DNA from: Chthoniobacteraceae bacterium
GTDB lineage: Bacteria; Verrucomicrobiota; Verrucomicrobiia; Chthoniobacterales; Chthoniobacteraceae
Reading direction: 5' to 3'
Assembly (NCBI GenBank): GCA_028293625.1
Contig: JAQGOL010000025.1
Coordinates: 310,001-374,000 of the forward strand
Length of the DNA: 64,000 nt
Notes under the pieces: generated by a model
Seen by the model: the letters and a program-made list of their open reading frames with translations, nothing else
Told to the model about the DNA's origin: nothing
Database searches by the model: none
Program-made: the position numbers and the translations under genes
Shown: piece after piece, positions 18,725 through 27,009 of the stretch
Numbering within the stretch: the stretch's first letter is position 1
How the letters are laid out: each line of letters opens with the position of its first letter

Positions 18725-20878
18725 TTACTTGATGAAGAGCATCTCCTGATAGGTCGGAAGCGGCCAGGAATCATCAGGAACGAGGCCTTCGAGCGCATCG
18801 ACCGTCTTGCGGGTCTTGAGCATGGCGGGGAGCACCTTGAAGGTCCAATCGCTGATCTCGCTGGCTCCCGAATGCGCTTCCTTAAGGAAAGCGATATCGC
18901 TTTCAAGCTCAGTCACCAGCGCGGCCACTTTTTCAAGCGTCGAGATGCTGGAGCTGACTCCCGCGGCTTTCAATTTCGCGGCGCTATCGGCAAGCGTCGT
19001 CGCATAGCCGGAGGCAACCGGGAAGATCTTGGTCTGGGCGATCTCAGCGACAAGGTTGGCTTCCACGTTGACCTGCTTGACGTACTGCTCAACGGCAACC
19101 TCGTAGCGGCTGTGCAATTCGGCCTCGGAGAGCACGCCGTATTTTTCAAAAACCTCAACCACGTTGTCGCCGGCCATCTCAGGCAGCGCATCCGTGGCGG
19201 TCTTCAGGTTGGCCAGTCCGCGAACGGCTGCTTCAGCATGCCATTCTTCAGAATAACCGTTGCCGTTGAAGATGACCGAACCGTGTTCATCGACGATTTC
19301 CTTCAGGACATTCTGAATGGCGACATTCAGGTTGGGCGCCCCTTCAAGCCGGCTGGCGATGTAATCGAGCGAATCGGTCATGATCGTGTTCAGCGCGCTG
19401 AGGGCCGGACTGATTGTCTGATTGGAACCGACCGCGCGGAACTCAAAGCGGTTGCCGGTAAACGCAAAAGGCGAGGTCCGGTTGCGATCGCCCGCATCCT
19501 TGGGCAGATCAGGCAGTACATCGACGCCGATATTCAGGGTGCCGCGCTGTTTGGAAGTGGTGACGCCGCCGGCCTTGATCTGGTCGAACACATCGGCAAG
19601 CTGGTCGCCCAGGTAAACCGAGATGATCGCAGGAGGCGCTTCATTGGCGCCCAAACGATGATCATTTCCAGCCGAAGCCACCACGGAACGCAGCAGCGGG
19701 GCATACTTGCTCACCGCGCGAATGACGGCGCCCGCGAAGACCAGGAACTGGGCGTTTTCGTGCGGCGTATCGCCGGGATCAAGGAGGTTGCCTTGCGTCG
19801 AGTTGCCAAGCGACCAGTTGACGTGCTTGCCGGAACCGTTCACTCCTGCAAACGGCTTTTCATGAAGAATGCATGCCAGCCCGTGCTTGTCGGCCACTTT
19901 CTTCAGGACCGACATGGTCATCTGCTGATGATCAGCCGCCACGTTGGCCGACTCAAACAACGGCGCAATTTCGAACTGGCCGGGCGCCACTTCATTATGG
20001 CGTGTCTTTGAAGGAATGCCGAGCTTGTAGAGTTCCCGATCAACTTCATACATGAACGCAATCACGCGCTCAGGAATGACGCCAAAATAGTGATCTTCAA
20101 ACTCCTGGCCCTTTGGTGGCGGCGCGCCAAAAAGGGTGCGTCCGGCCGCGAGCAAATCAGGACGGCTGTAGAAGAAAGTCTTGTCGATGAGGAAATACTC
20201 CTGCTCAGGACCGGCGGTGGCCGAAACGTGAGCGATCTTCTCGTGACCGAAAAGTTTAAGGATCCGGCGAGCCTGCGTATCAAGCGCCTGCATCGACCGG
20301 AGCAATGGCGTCTTTGTATCGAGCGCCTCGCCCGTCCAGGAGACAAACGAAGTGGGAATGCAAAGCGTCGTGCCGTTGCCGCTCTCAAGGACGTAAGCCG
20401 GGCTGGTCACATCCCAGGCCGTATAACCACGGGCGCGGTGAGTGGCGCGGATTCCGCCATTTGGGAACGAGGAGGCATCAGGCTCACCTTGAATGAGCGT
20501 CTTCCCCTTAAACTTGGAGATCGCTTCGTTGCTGTATGAACCCGGATCGTAAAAAGAATCGTGCTTCTCCGCTGTGATTCCTGTGAGCGGATAAAAAACG
20601 TGCGCGTAGTGAGTGGCACCTTTGCTCACAGCCCAGCGGCGCATCGCATCAGCCACTTCATCGGCCGCCGTTTCAGGAAGTTTTTTGCCGTCTTTGATTG
20701 TGTCGACCACCGAAGCATAAGTCTCCGGTTTTAGCGTATCCTTCATCAACGCGAGGCTGAAGGTGCTCGAGCCAAAGACCGTCTCCGGCGATTCATCGGA
20801 AAAATTGACGGTGGACCCCGATGGGATTCGGCCGGCGATGGAAGCAATGGCGCTGAGGCGGCCAGTGAGAGTACTCAT
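18725..20878 (-). CDS. glnN: glutamine synthetase type III
   Basis: The 717-residue length and the N-terminal [15 protein letters not shown] signature mark the GSIII family, about 250 residues longer than type I. It condenses glutamate and ammonia with ATP. Other conserved segments are [23 protein letters not shown] (metal-binding Glu), [10 protein letters not shown] and [20 protein letters not shown]. The gene has its own strong terminator, and a -24/-12-like element lies about 150 bases upstream. A PII gene lies in the same neighbourhood. It is usual in Bacteroidota, cyanobacteria and PVC bacteria. Confidence 0.97.
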   Translation of the reverse strand: MSTLTGRLSAIASIAGRIPSGSTVNFSDESPETVFGSSTFSLALMKDTLKPETYASVVDTIKDGKKLPETAADEVADAMRRWAVSKGATHYAHVFYPLTGITAEKHDSFYDPGSYSNEAISKFKGKTLIQGEPDASSFPNGGIRATHRARGYTAWDVTSPAYVLESGNGTTLCIPTSFVSWTGEALDTKTPLLRSMQALDTQARRILKLFGHEKIAHVSATAGPEQEYFLIDKTFFYSRPDLLAAGRTLFGAPPPKGQEFEDHYFGVIPERVIAFMYEVDRELYKLGIPSKTRHNEVAPGQFEIAPLFESANVAADHQQMTMSVLKKVADKHGLACILHEKPFAGVNGSGKHVNWSLGNSTQGNLLDPGDTPHENAQFLVFAGAVIRAVSKYAPLLRSVVASAGNDHRLGANEAPPAIISVYLGDQLADVFDQIKAGGVTTSKQRGTLNIGVDVLPDLPKDAGDRNRTSPFAFTGNRFEFRAVGSNQTISPALSALNTIMTDSLDYIASRLEGAPNLNVAIQNVLKEIVDEHGSVIFNGNGYSEEWHAEAAVRGLANLKTATDALPEMAGDNVVEVFEKYGVLSEAELHSRYEVAVEQYVKQVNVEANLVAEIAQTKIFPVASGYATTLADSAAKLKAAGVSSSISTLEKVAALVTELESDIAFLKEAHSGASEISDWTFKVLPAMLKTRKTVDALEGLVPDDSWPLPTYQEMLFIK

Positions 20879-21196
20879 TTAAGGTGTTGAGGTGGGTTAT
20901 GGATTGCGGGTTGCGGGGACGGCGGGCTCAAAGCACCCAGTGTGCCATTTTGCCGTGGCGTCCTCTTCCCCTACTGTTAGCGCGCCCTATCGTAATCTGC
21001 AATGATCCGAAAAAGCGTCTTCGCTGCCGATAAATTGCCATGCTGGCACAATCTGTCCACACCCCTTGGATGAACCGGACTCGATTTGACCATCTTTTTT
21101 CTCCCTCAATTCCCTTTGTTCGTTTGCAGTAAACCGCTCCCCGTTCCCACGGTTGCTTATCCAAAGTTTTCCCCTACTCTTTGCGCACCCCGCGCC
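20879..21196. other. divergent intergenic region between glnN and secreted protease
   Basis: About 318 bases with no gene. An in-frame extension of the protease frame begins at 21086 but lacks signal-peptide character. The one notable element is TGCCGATAAATTGCCA at 21025-21040, read as a sigma-54-like promoter on the minus strand, with an overlapping small palindrome TGCCATGCTGGCA at 21036-21048. Confidence 0.45.
21025..21040 (-). promoter_or_regulatory. possible sigma-54-like promoter of glnN
   Basis: Read on the minus strand, TGGCAATTTATCGGCA keeps the essential GG and GC dinucleotides at the 10-base spacing of -24/-12 promoters, compared with TGGCAC-N5-TTGCA. It deviates at three other positions. 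It would start transcription about 135 bases before glnN. The neighbouring nitrogen genes make it plausible, but the match could be chance. Confidence 0.3.
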
Positions 21197-21958
21197 ATGA
21201 AACGCCTTCTCGCCATTGCCGCCCTCCTGCCTGTTTCCTTTTCCGTTTGGGCAGCGGAACCTGTCATTCCGGCCGCTTATCCAAAACCAACCGGCGCGCA
21301 ATTAGCCCAGACCTTTCCGTATTCGATGATCGGGCAGTTGCTCTTTGAAAACGGGCGCTCCTTTTACAGCGGCAGCGGAACGGTTATCCGGCCAAAATCG
21401 GTGCTGACAGCCGGCCATATTCTTTACGATTTCGATGGCGGCTGGTCGACCAACCTCCTTTTCCAACGTGGTCTTTATGGAAAAACCGGTCTCTCGGAAC
21501 AATACGCCACACGCATTTACGTTCTGGGCGGATACCGGGAAAGTGTGAACCGTTATGGCGGCGATGATGTGCGCGCTTTTTCCCACGACATGGGCGGATT
21601 GGTTTTCCCCAAACCACTTGCAAACGGTTCAACCGCTGGCTGGAGCTCCGATACCAGCCTGCTGACCGGCACTTCTTACAACATCGCATTCGGATACGGC
21701 GCGGAATTCCACACTGGCGATGATCTTCTCTCCGTTGTTCCCACCGCTCCCTTTGAGTCCATCAGCGGCGCCTTCCTGGAAAACCGGTCGCTTTACTTTG
21801 AATCCGGCATGAGCGGAGGCCCTGTCTTTGCCCGGGGCGACAAAGGGCTTCTGTTTGTTTCCGGCATCGTTGTCTCGGGGTCGACCGATCCGGTGGCAGG
21901 CGGGATCCGCGCTCTCAACTCCACGGCGGCCGCGTTCATCCAGCGATATCTCCGCTAA
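21197..21958 (+). CDS. secreted trypsin-like serine protease
   Basis: The 253-residue protein has a signal peptide (about residues 1-19, ending VWAAE) and the chymotrypsin-fold catalytic triad in order: His74 in TAGH, Asp131 in SHDMGG and Ser206 in GMSGGP. The GSGTVI start of the fold precedes the His. It resembles V8/glutamyl-endopeptidase-like proteases without a PDZ domain, so it is not a DegP homologue. I chose the ATG at 21197 because it starts the signal peptide. The next gene begins three bases after its stop, which suggests co-translation. Confidence 0.88.
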   Translation: MKRLLAIAALLPVSFSVWAAEPVIPAAYPKPTGAQLAQTFPYSMIGQLLFENGRSFYSGSGTVIRPKSVLTAGHILYDFDGGWSTNLLFQRGLYGKTGLSEQYATRIYVLGGYRESVNRYGGDDVRAFSHDMGGLVFPKPLANGSTAGWSSDTSLLTGTSYNIAFGYGAEFHTGDDLLSVVPTAPFESISGAFLENRSLYFESGMSGGPVFARGDKGLLFVSGIVVSGSTDPVAGGIRALNSTAAAFIQRYLR

Positions 21959-21961
21959 ACC

Positions 21962-23116
21962 GTGAAGCCACGCACAGCAGCACTTATCTTCCTGGGCATC
22001 CTGCTTTGCCTGACAATTGAGGTCATCTATAAAATCCGGCACGCCGATGATCCTGTTCCCGACGAAGTTCCCGCCGCGAGCGAGCCGGCCACCCCTTCTC
22101 CGCAAGCGCCCCGTGCCACCGCCCTGCCTTCGATTACCGGCAGCCTCTCCTTGCCCAATCCCGCACAATTACCCGCATCTCCGCTTTACGCCCGGATCAC
22201 CGCCCTTCTGGAAAAACTGCGCCATGGTGGCGCGAGCTCCTTGGATCTGGCGCAGCTTGCCGATGAACTCTCCGCGGCGGATAAACGCCAGGCATTCAGC
22301 GCGATCCTCGACTTCCTTTCCACGGGCCAGGATGCCAGCACCGGCGCTGAGTTTACGATTGGAGAAAACGGGCGGCTGGCCGGGGCGCCGACCCTGCGCG
22401 TCATGCTGATGGATCTGCTCGGCAGGTTTTCCGATCAAACCGGTGGAGCCGAAGCGGCCACGCTAGCGCGAACAGTTTTGGAAACAAAAGATTCCGCGGA
22501 CGAATGGGCCGTCTCATTGCGCAACATTGCCCGGCACGAACCGCAGTCCGTTCCCTATCTGGCTGGCAAGATGCAGGAACTTCTCTCCAATGCGCCGTGG
22601 CTTACCAAGCCGAGCGCCGGGATGCTTGAGGCCTTCGACGTCGCTGTTTTTACAAAAGATCCAAAGCTGATCCCGCCCCTGGCCGCCATGATCGGTGGCG
22701 AAAACCAGCCGCTCCGGCGCGCCGCTGCCGTCGCCCTCGATCGCCTGAGTGAAGCCGCCCCGCTGCAGGTTATGACTTACCTTAATCAGAACCCGCGCGT
22801 CATGGCCGATCACCCCTTTATCCGGGCCGACTATTTTTCCAAAGCCGACCTTGCTGATCCACAACAGCGCCAGGCGGTTGAACTTTACATCAGCCGTCCC
22901 GATGTCGCTCTTGAAGAAAAAACCAAGCTGCTCAAAGGCCTCGTCGCCCCTGCCAGCTTCGTATCCGAAAATCTCCTTACGCAGCCGCCGCCACCCGTTG
23001 ACGATGCCGTCCGCCTGGCCACGGTTGAAAAGACCACCGGTGAATGGCTGAAAAGCAACCGCTTCCCCCAGCTCCAACCCGAGCTTATTCGCCTCCAGTC
23101 GCACCTTGGCCGGTAA
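21962..23116 (+). CDS. membrane-anchored helical-repeat protein of unknown function
   Basis: This 384-residue protein starts with GTG three bases after the protease stop. It has one N-terminal hydrophobic anchor (about residues 7-25), a Pro/Ala-rich linker (about 30-65) and then a mostly alpha-helical body. The segment around IGGENQPLRRAAAVALDRLSEAAPL looks like a HEAT-type repeat, so the body may be a short solenoid. No catalytic motif is visible. Tight coupling to the secreted protease suggests a periplasmic partner or regulator of it; that is inference. It converges on the histidine kinase gene with an 18-base gap. Confidence 0.7.
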   Translation: MKPRTAALIFLGILLCLTIEVIYKIRHADDPVPDEVPAASEPATPSPQAPRATALPSITGSLSLPNPAQLPASPLYARITALLEKLRHGGASSLDLAQLADELSAADKRQAFSAILDFLSTGQDASTGAEFTIGENGRLAGAPTLRVMLMDLLGRFSDQTGGAEAATLARTVLETKDSADEWAVSLRNIARHEPQSVPYLAGKMQELLSNAPWLTKPSAGMLEAFDVAVFTKDPKLIPPLAAMIGGENQPLRRAAAVALDRLSEAAPLQVMTYLNQNPRVMADHPFIRADYFSKADLADPQQRQAVELYISRPDVALEEKTKLLKGLVAPASFVSENLLTQPPPPVDDAVRLATVEKTTGEWLKSNRFPQLQPELIRLQSHLGR

Positions 23117-23134
23117 AATCCCGGAGTTGGCAGT

Positions 23135-24520
23135 TCATCGATTGTCCGCGTCGGGAATCGTGAAGTGAAACACCGAGCCTCTCCCGATCTCGGATTCCAC
23201 CCAGATCCGGCCACCGTGCCGTTCCACGATTTTTTTGCATAACGCCAGGCCGATGCCGGTGCCTTCAAATTCGCGTCGCGTATGAAGCCGCTGGAAGACT
23301 CCGAAGATCCGTTCAAAATATTCCGCATCAATCCCGATGCCATTATCGGCAACCGAGACCTGCCAGGCATTTTCCCGGCGCGCCGCTGTAATGGAGATTT
23401 CAGGCAAACGATCGCGGCAGAACTTGAGCGCGTTGCCGATGAGGTTTTGAAAGAGCTGGGTCAGGAGCGTGGAATTACCCTGCACGATCGGGAGCTCATC
23501 GTAAGTGATGCGGGCGGGCTTTTCTTCAATGGCGGCGCGCAGATTCAACAACGCATCTTTTAAACACGCCTTGAGATCAACAGGTTCAGATTCCGAGCCG
23601 CGCAGGCCGACCCGGGAATAGGTAATGAGGTCGCCGATGAGCGCTTTCATTCGCGTGACGCCATCGACGACATAGCCGATGAGTTCGTCGGCGCGCGGAT
23701 CAAGCTGGCCTTTGTAACGTTGCTGAAGGATCTGCACGCAGCCGGCGACCGTGCGCAATGGCTCCTGAAGATCATGGGAAACCACCGATGCAAACTGCTC
23801 AAGCTCGGCGTTGGAGCGCGCCAGCTCCTCCACCATCCGATGCAGCTCCTCCTCCGCTTTGTGGCGTCCGGTGATATCGCGAGCGGCGGCATAGACCGTC
23901 CCGTCAGGCGTGGCGGCCGCAGTCCATAACATCCAGCGCATCGAGCCGTCCTTGCATCGGTAACGGTTTTCAAAACCGACCGTTTCCTCGCCCCGGGCCA
24001 GACTCGAGACAACCGCCAGTGTCGCCTCGCGGTCATCGGGATGGACAAAATCAATAAAAGGCCGGCCAAGAAGATCCGCTTCTTTATAACCAAGGATGCG
24101 TTGGAAAGCGGGATTAAGCCTGCGGAAATATCCGTCCGTTCCGGCCACACAAAAGAGATCGAGGGAGAGAGTAAAAAACCGGTCGCGCTCGGCCTCCTCG
24201 GTTTTGCGCCGCCGTTCACACCAGCGCGCCGCCCACCACGTCAGCGCCAGAAACAGGATTGCAGTGACCAGCGTCTTATCGAGCCTCGAATCCCAGCGGG
24301 CGATATATTCCCCCGCGCACATTGCCCCAATTGTCAACGCACCGGCGACAAGCCATTGCGAAAGCCGGGAACGGAGCCGGCTCGCAATCAGCGCCATCGT
24401 GATCAGGAGCAACCCGAGCGCCGCGTGCGAGTTGAACGATCCGCTCCCGGGCAAAGCAGCCAAAAAGAGAGGGAAGCCGCCGGACGGCACTGCGGAGAGG
24501 GTGATCAGGAAGGCTGTCAC
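23135..24520 (-). CDS. PAS-domain sensor histidine kinase
   Basis: The 461-residue protein has three likely membrane helices (about residues 33-49, 54-72, 83-99), one PAS domain with PAC motif (about 110-220, with FIDFVHPDDR), a dimerisation/phosphoacceptor helix with His249 in VVSHDLQEPLRT, and a HATPase domain (N box QNLIGNALKF, G1 DNGIGID, G2 GTGIGLAL). The phosphoacceptor sequence is of the bacteriophytochrome-like kinase group. No response regulator is adjacent, so it is an orphan. The listed start is GTG; the frame is open a little upstream. It diverges from sufS. Confidence 0.92.
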   Translation of the reverse strand: MTAFLITLSAVPSGGFPLFLAALPGSGSFNSHAALGLLLITMALIASRLRSRLSQWLVAGALTIGAMCAGEYIARWDSRLDKTLVTAILFLALTWWAARWCERRRKTEEAERDRFFTLSLDLFCVAGTDGYFRRLNPAFQRILGYKEADLLGRPFIDFVHPDDREATLAVVSSLARGEETVGFENRYRCKDGSMRWMLWTAAATPDGTVYAAARDITGRHKAEEELHRMVEELARSNAELEQFASVVSHDLQEPLRTVAGCVQILQQRYKGQLDPRADELIGYVVDGVTRMKALIGDLITYSRVGLRGSESEPVDLKACLKDALLNLRAAIEEKPARITYDELPIVQGNSTLLTQLFQNLIGNALKFCRDRLPEISITAARRENAWQVSVADNGIGIDAEYFERIFGVFQRLHTRREFEGTGIGLALCKKIVERHGGRIWVESEIGRGSVFHFTIPDADNR

Positions 24521-24704
24521 GGCATGGCAAGTAAGGTGGGCCGGGACGATCGCCAGCGATCACGGCCCGCAGGCAAGGGAGAGCTTTTCACAGGGCTCCG
24601 GATTGTCGAGTGGGTTTCCGAAGATGCCGCGGGGCGATCCGGGTGATTTTCGCCAAAAAGAAACGCGGACTGGCGGCGGCGCCCGGCTTTGAGAAGAGTG
24701 AGCT

Positions 24705-25943
24705 ATGAACAACGCAGATCCATCGGCCGTGGAGTGGGACGTCATTCGGGAAGATTTTCCGATTCTTCGTCAGGAAGTACGCGGCCATCCGCTTATCTAT
24801 CTCGATAGCGCGGCGAGCTCGCAAAAACCACGCTGCGTGATCGAGGCGCTTCGCCATTACTACGAATACGACAACGCCAACGTCCATCGCGGGCTGCACG
24901 AACTCAGTTCCCGCGCGACCGATGCATATGAAGGCGCCCGTGAAAAAGTGGCCCGTTATATCGGTGCCGCGAGCGCGGAAGAGATCGTCTTCACACGAGG
25001 CACAACCGAGTCGATCAACCTGGTGGCCAATGCGTGGGGCGGGAAATTTTTAAAAGCCGGCGATGTCGTGCTGCTCACCGAAATGGAGCATCACAGCAAT
25101 ATTGTTCCATGGCAGTTGCTGGCCGAGCGGACCGGGATCAAGGTGCGTTATCTGCCGGTGCGCGAAGAAGGGACGCTGGAGCTGGCGGAACTCGACAAAT
25201 GGCTGACGCCGGAAGTGAAGATTTTCGCCTTCACCCATATCTCAAACTCGCTTGGCACCATCAATCCGGTGCAGGAACTTTGCCGCGCGGCGCGCAAGGT
25301 CGGCGCTATTTCCCTCGTCGACGCGGCGCAAAGCGCGGGCCATCTGCCGATCAACGTCCAGGAAATCGGCTGCGATTTCCTGGCCTTTTCAGGGCATAAA
25401 ATGTGCGCCCCAACCGGCATCGGCGCGCTTTATGGCCGCCGCGAACTGCTGACGGCCATGCCGCCGTGGCATGGAGGCGGCGAAATGATCTCCAGCGTCA
25501 CTTTCGAAGGCGCCACATTCAAAGATGCCCCGCATAAGTTCGAAGCCGGCACCCCCAATATCGCCGGCGCCATCGGCCTCGGCGCCGCCATCGATTACAT
25601 TGAAAAAATCGGACGCGCCGAGATCTTTGCCCATGATGAAGCGCTGGTGGCTTATGCCATTAAACGCATGGCAGAACTTCCCGGCATCCGCATTTTTGGT
25701 CCCTCGGGAAAACGCGGCGGCCTGGTCAGCTTTATGATGGATTCGGCGCATCCGCACGACGTGACCACGTTTGCGGACCGCTACGGCCTGGCGCTGCGGG
25801 GCGGGCATCATTGCAATCAGCCGCTTATGCGCAAGTTCCGGCTCCCGGGCACAACCCGGGCAAGTTTTTACTTTTACAACAACCGCGCCGAGGTTGATCG
25901 GATGATCGAGATTCTAAAAGAAGTGCAGCGCTTCTTTGCCTGA
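24705..25943 (+). CDS. sufS: cysteine desulfurase SufS
   Basis: The 412-residue PLP enzyme is of the type II (SufS/CsdA) desulfurase group. Conserved parts are YLDSAASSQKP, the EMEHHSNIVPW motif, the PLP-binding Lys in FSGHKM and the catalytic Cys in GGHHCNQPLM (usually GHHCAQP). It removes sulfur from cysteine for Fe-S assembly. It lies 23 bases before sufU, the usual sulfur acceptor or scaffold partner in SufSU systems. sufBCD are not in this window. GAAGAG lies about ten bases before the ATG and may serve as the ribosome binding site. Confidence 0.96.
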   Translation: MNNADPSAVEWDVIREDFPILRQEVRGHPLIYLDSAASSQKPRCVIEALRHYYEYDNANVHRGLHELSSRATDAYEGAREKVARYIGAASAEEIVFTRGTTESINLVANAWGGKFLKAGDVVLLTEMEHHSNIVPWQLLAERTGIKVRYLPVREEGTLELAELDKWLTPEVKIFAFTHISNSLGTINPVQELCRAARKVGAISLVDAAQSAGHLPINVQEIGCDFLAFSGHKMCAPTGIGALYGRRELLTAMPPWHGGGEMISSVTFEGATFKDAPHKFEAGTPNIAGAIGLGAAIDYIEKIGRAEIFAHDEALVAYAIKRMAELPGIRIFGPSGKRGGLVSFMMDSAHPHDVTTFADRYGLALRGGHHCNQPLMRKFRLPGTTRASFYFYNNRAEVDRMIEILKEVQRFFA

Positions 25944-25966
25944 AAGCCTTTTGACTCAAACCGTCC

Positions 25967-26434
25967 ATGAACTCCGACCTCGAAGACCTCTATCAGCAAG
26001 TCATTCTCGACCACTCCAAGCGGCCGCGCAATTTTGGCGAAATCCCCGTGGGCGCCGTCCACGTGCATGGCGACAACCCATCTTGTGGCGATGAAATTCA
26101 TCTCCATGTCAAATTCGCAGCCGATGGCGCGGTGGAAGATATCAAATTCACCGGCCAGGGCTGCGCGATCAGCCAGGCATCCGCTTCGCTCATGACGATG
26201 AAGATCAAGGGCAAGCCGCGGGTTGAAGCCGAGGAATTGGCGCACGCCTTCCAGACACTCATCACCACCGATGCGACCGATTCGCCCCGCGCGTTAGGCG
26301 ACCTGCGGCTCATGAATGGCGTCCGCAAATTCCCGCAAAGGGTGAAATGCGCGATGCTTGCGTGGCGCGCTTTTGAACAGGCCCTGGCGCAAACTCCGGA
26401 AAGCGAAGCCGAGGTTTCCACCGAGCCAAAATAA
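25967..26434 (+). CDS. sufU: SufU-type Fe-S assembly protein
   Basis: The 155-residue protein starts with the SufU hallmark LEDLYQQVILDHSKRPRNFG. Three conserved cysteines are in NPSCGDE, GQGCAIS and RVKCAMLAW, and the family's GKPR(V) insertion is present between the second and third. SufU binds zinc and accepts sulfur from SufS, or acts as a scaffold. The last 15 residues are an acidic Glu/Thr tail that the family does not need. It is 23 bases after sufS and 84 bases before the feoA gene. Confidence 0.95.
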   Translation: MNSDLEDLYQQVILDHSKRPRNFGEIPVGAVHVHGDNPSCGDEIHLHVKFAADGAVEDIKFTGQGCAISQASASLMTMKIKGKPRVEAEELAHAFQTLITTDATDSPRALGDLRLMNGVRKFPQRVKCAMLAWRAFEQALAQTPESEAEVSTEPK

Positions 26435-26518
26435 AAGGCCGGACCGCCTGTCGCTAAACCGTCTTAAAAAACTATTGCGACCCAGTCTCAAAACGCCCAT
26501 AACTTCTATTCGAAGAAG

Positions 26519-26767
26519 ATGACTGCCTCTTTTCCGCCCTCCTGTCTCACCCTGGCCCGCGCCCGCTGCGGCGAGCGTCTTCGCGTCGTATCGCTTTGTC
26601 CCAACTGCCCTGAGTGCGTCCGGTTGCGGGAACTCGGCTTTTGTGAATCAGCCGAAGTGCGCAAAGTTGCCGATGGCGGCGCCATGATTTGCATGCTGAT
26701 GGGAATGCGCGTCGCCATTGGCCGTGAACTCGGGGCGATGGTGGAGGTTGAACGCGTTCTTGCATGA
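26519..26767 (+). CDS. feoA: FeoA-domain protein with CxxCxxC motif
   Basis: This 82-residue protein is a FeoA-type SH3-like domain: a RLRELGF core followed by a small beta-barrel ending in the GMRVAIGRELGAMVEVE pattern. It is unusual in having seven cysteines, among them CPNCPEC (C27, C30, C33) and C42 directly in front of and inside the core helix. Ordinary FeoA has none there. The motif could bind iron or an Fe-S cluster, a role FeoC plays elsewhere. It overlaps the second feoA gene by four bases (ATGA). Confidence 0.85.
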   Translation: MTASFPPSCLTLARARCGERLRVVSLCPNCPECVRLRELGFCESAEVRKVADGGAMICMLMGMRVAIGRELGAMVEVERVLA

Positions 26768-27006
26768 GTTCGGAAACGGCGGAAATCCTGAGCGCAATGC
26801 CTGCCGGCCAGCGCGGGCGCATCGCGGGATTTGACCTGCCGCCTGAACAACGCCAGCGCCTGCTTGAAATGGGCCTTACCCTTGGGGCCGAATTTGAAGT
26901 CATCCGTTTTGCCCCATTGGGTGATCCGATTGAAATCAAGGTGCGCGGTTACAATCTTTCCTTGCGCAAACGCGAAGCGGCGGGAATTCGCATCATACGC
27001 CTTTAG
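26764..27006 (+). CDS. feoA: FeoA, second copy
   Basis: The 80-residue protein is a plain FeoA domain without cysteines. It has the start SAMPAGQRGRIAGFD, the RLLEMGLTLGAEFEVI core and the NLSLRKREAAGI end. FeoA supports FeoB-mediated ferrous iron uptake at the cytoplasmic face. It overlaps the first feoA by four bases and ends three bases before feoB, so all three genes are translationally coupled. Tandem FeoA genes of different type suggest a FeoA1-FeoA2-FeoB complex. Confidence 0.93.
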   Translation: MSSETAEILSAMPAGQRGRIAGFDLPPEQRQRLLEMGLTLGAEFEVIRFAPLGDPIEIKVRGYNLSLRKREAAGIRIIRL

Positions 27007-27009
27007 AAA

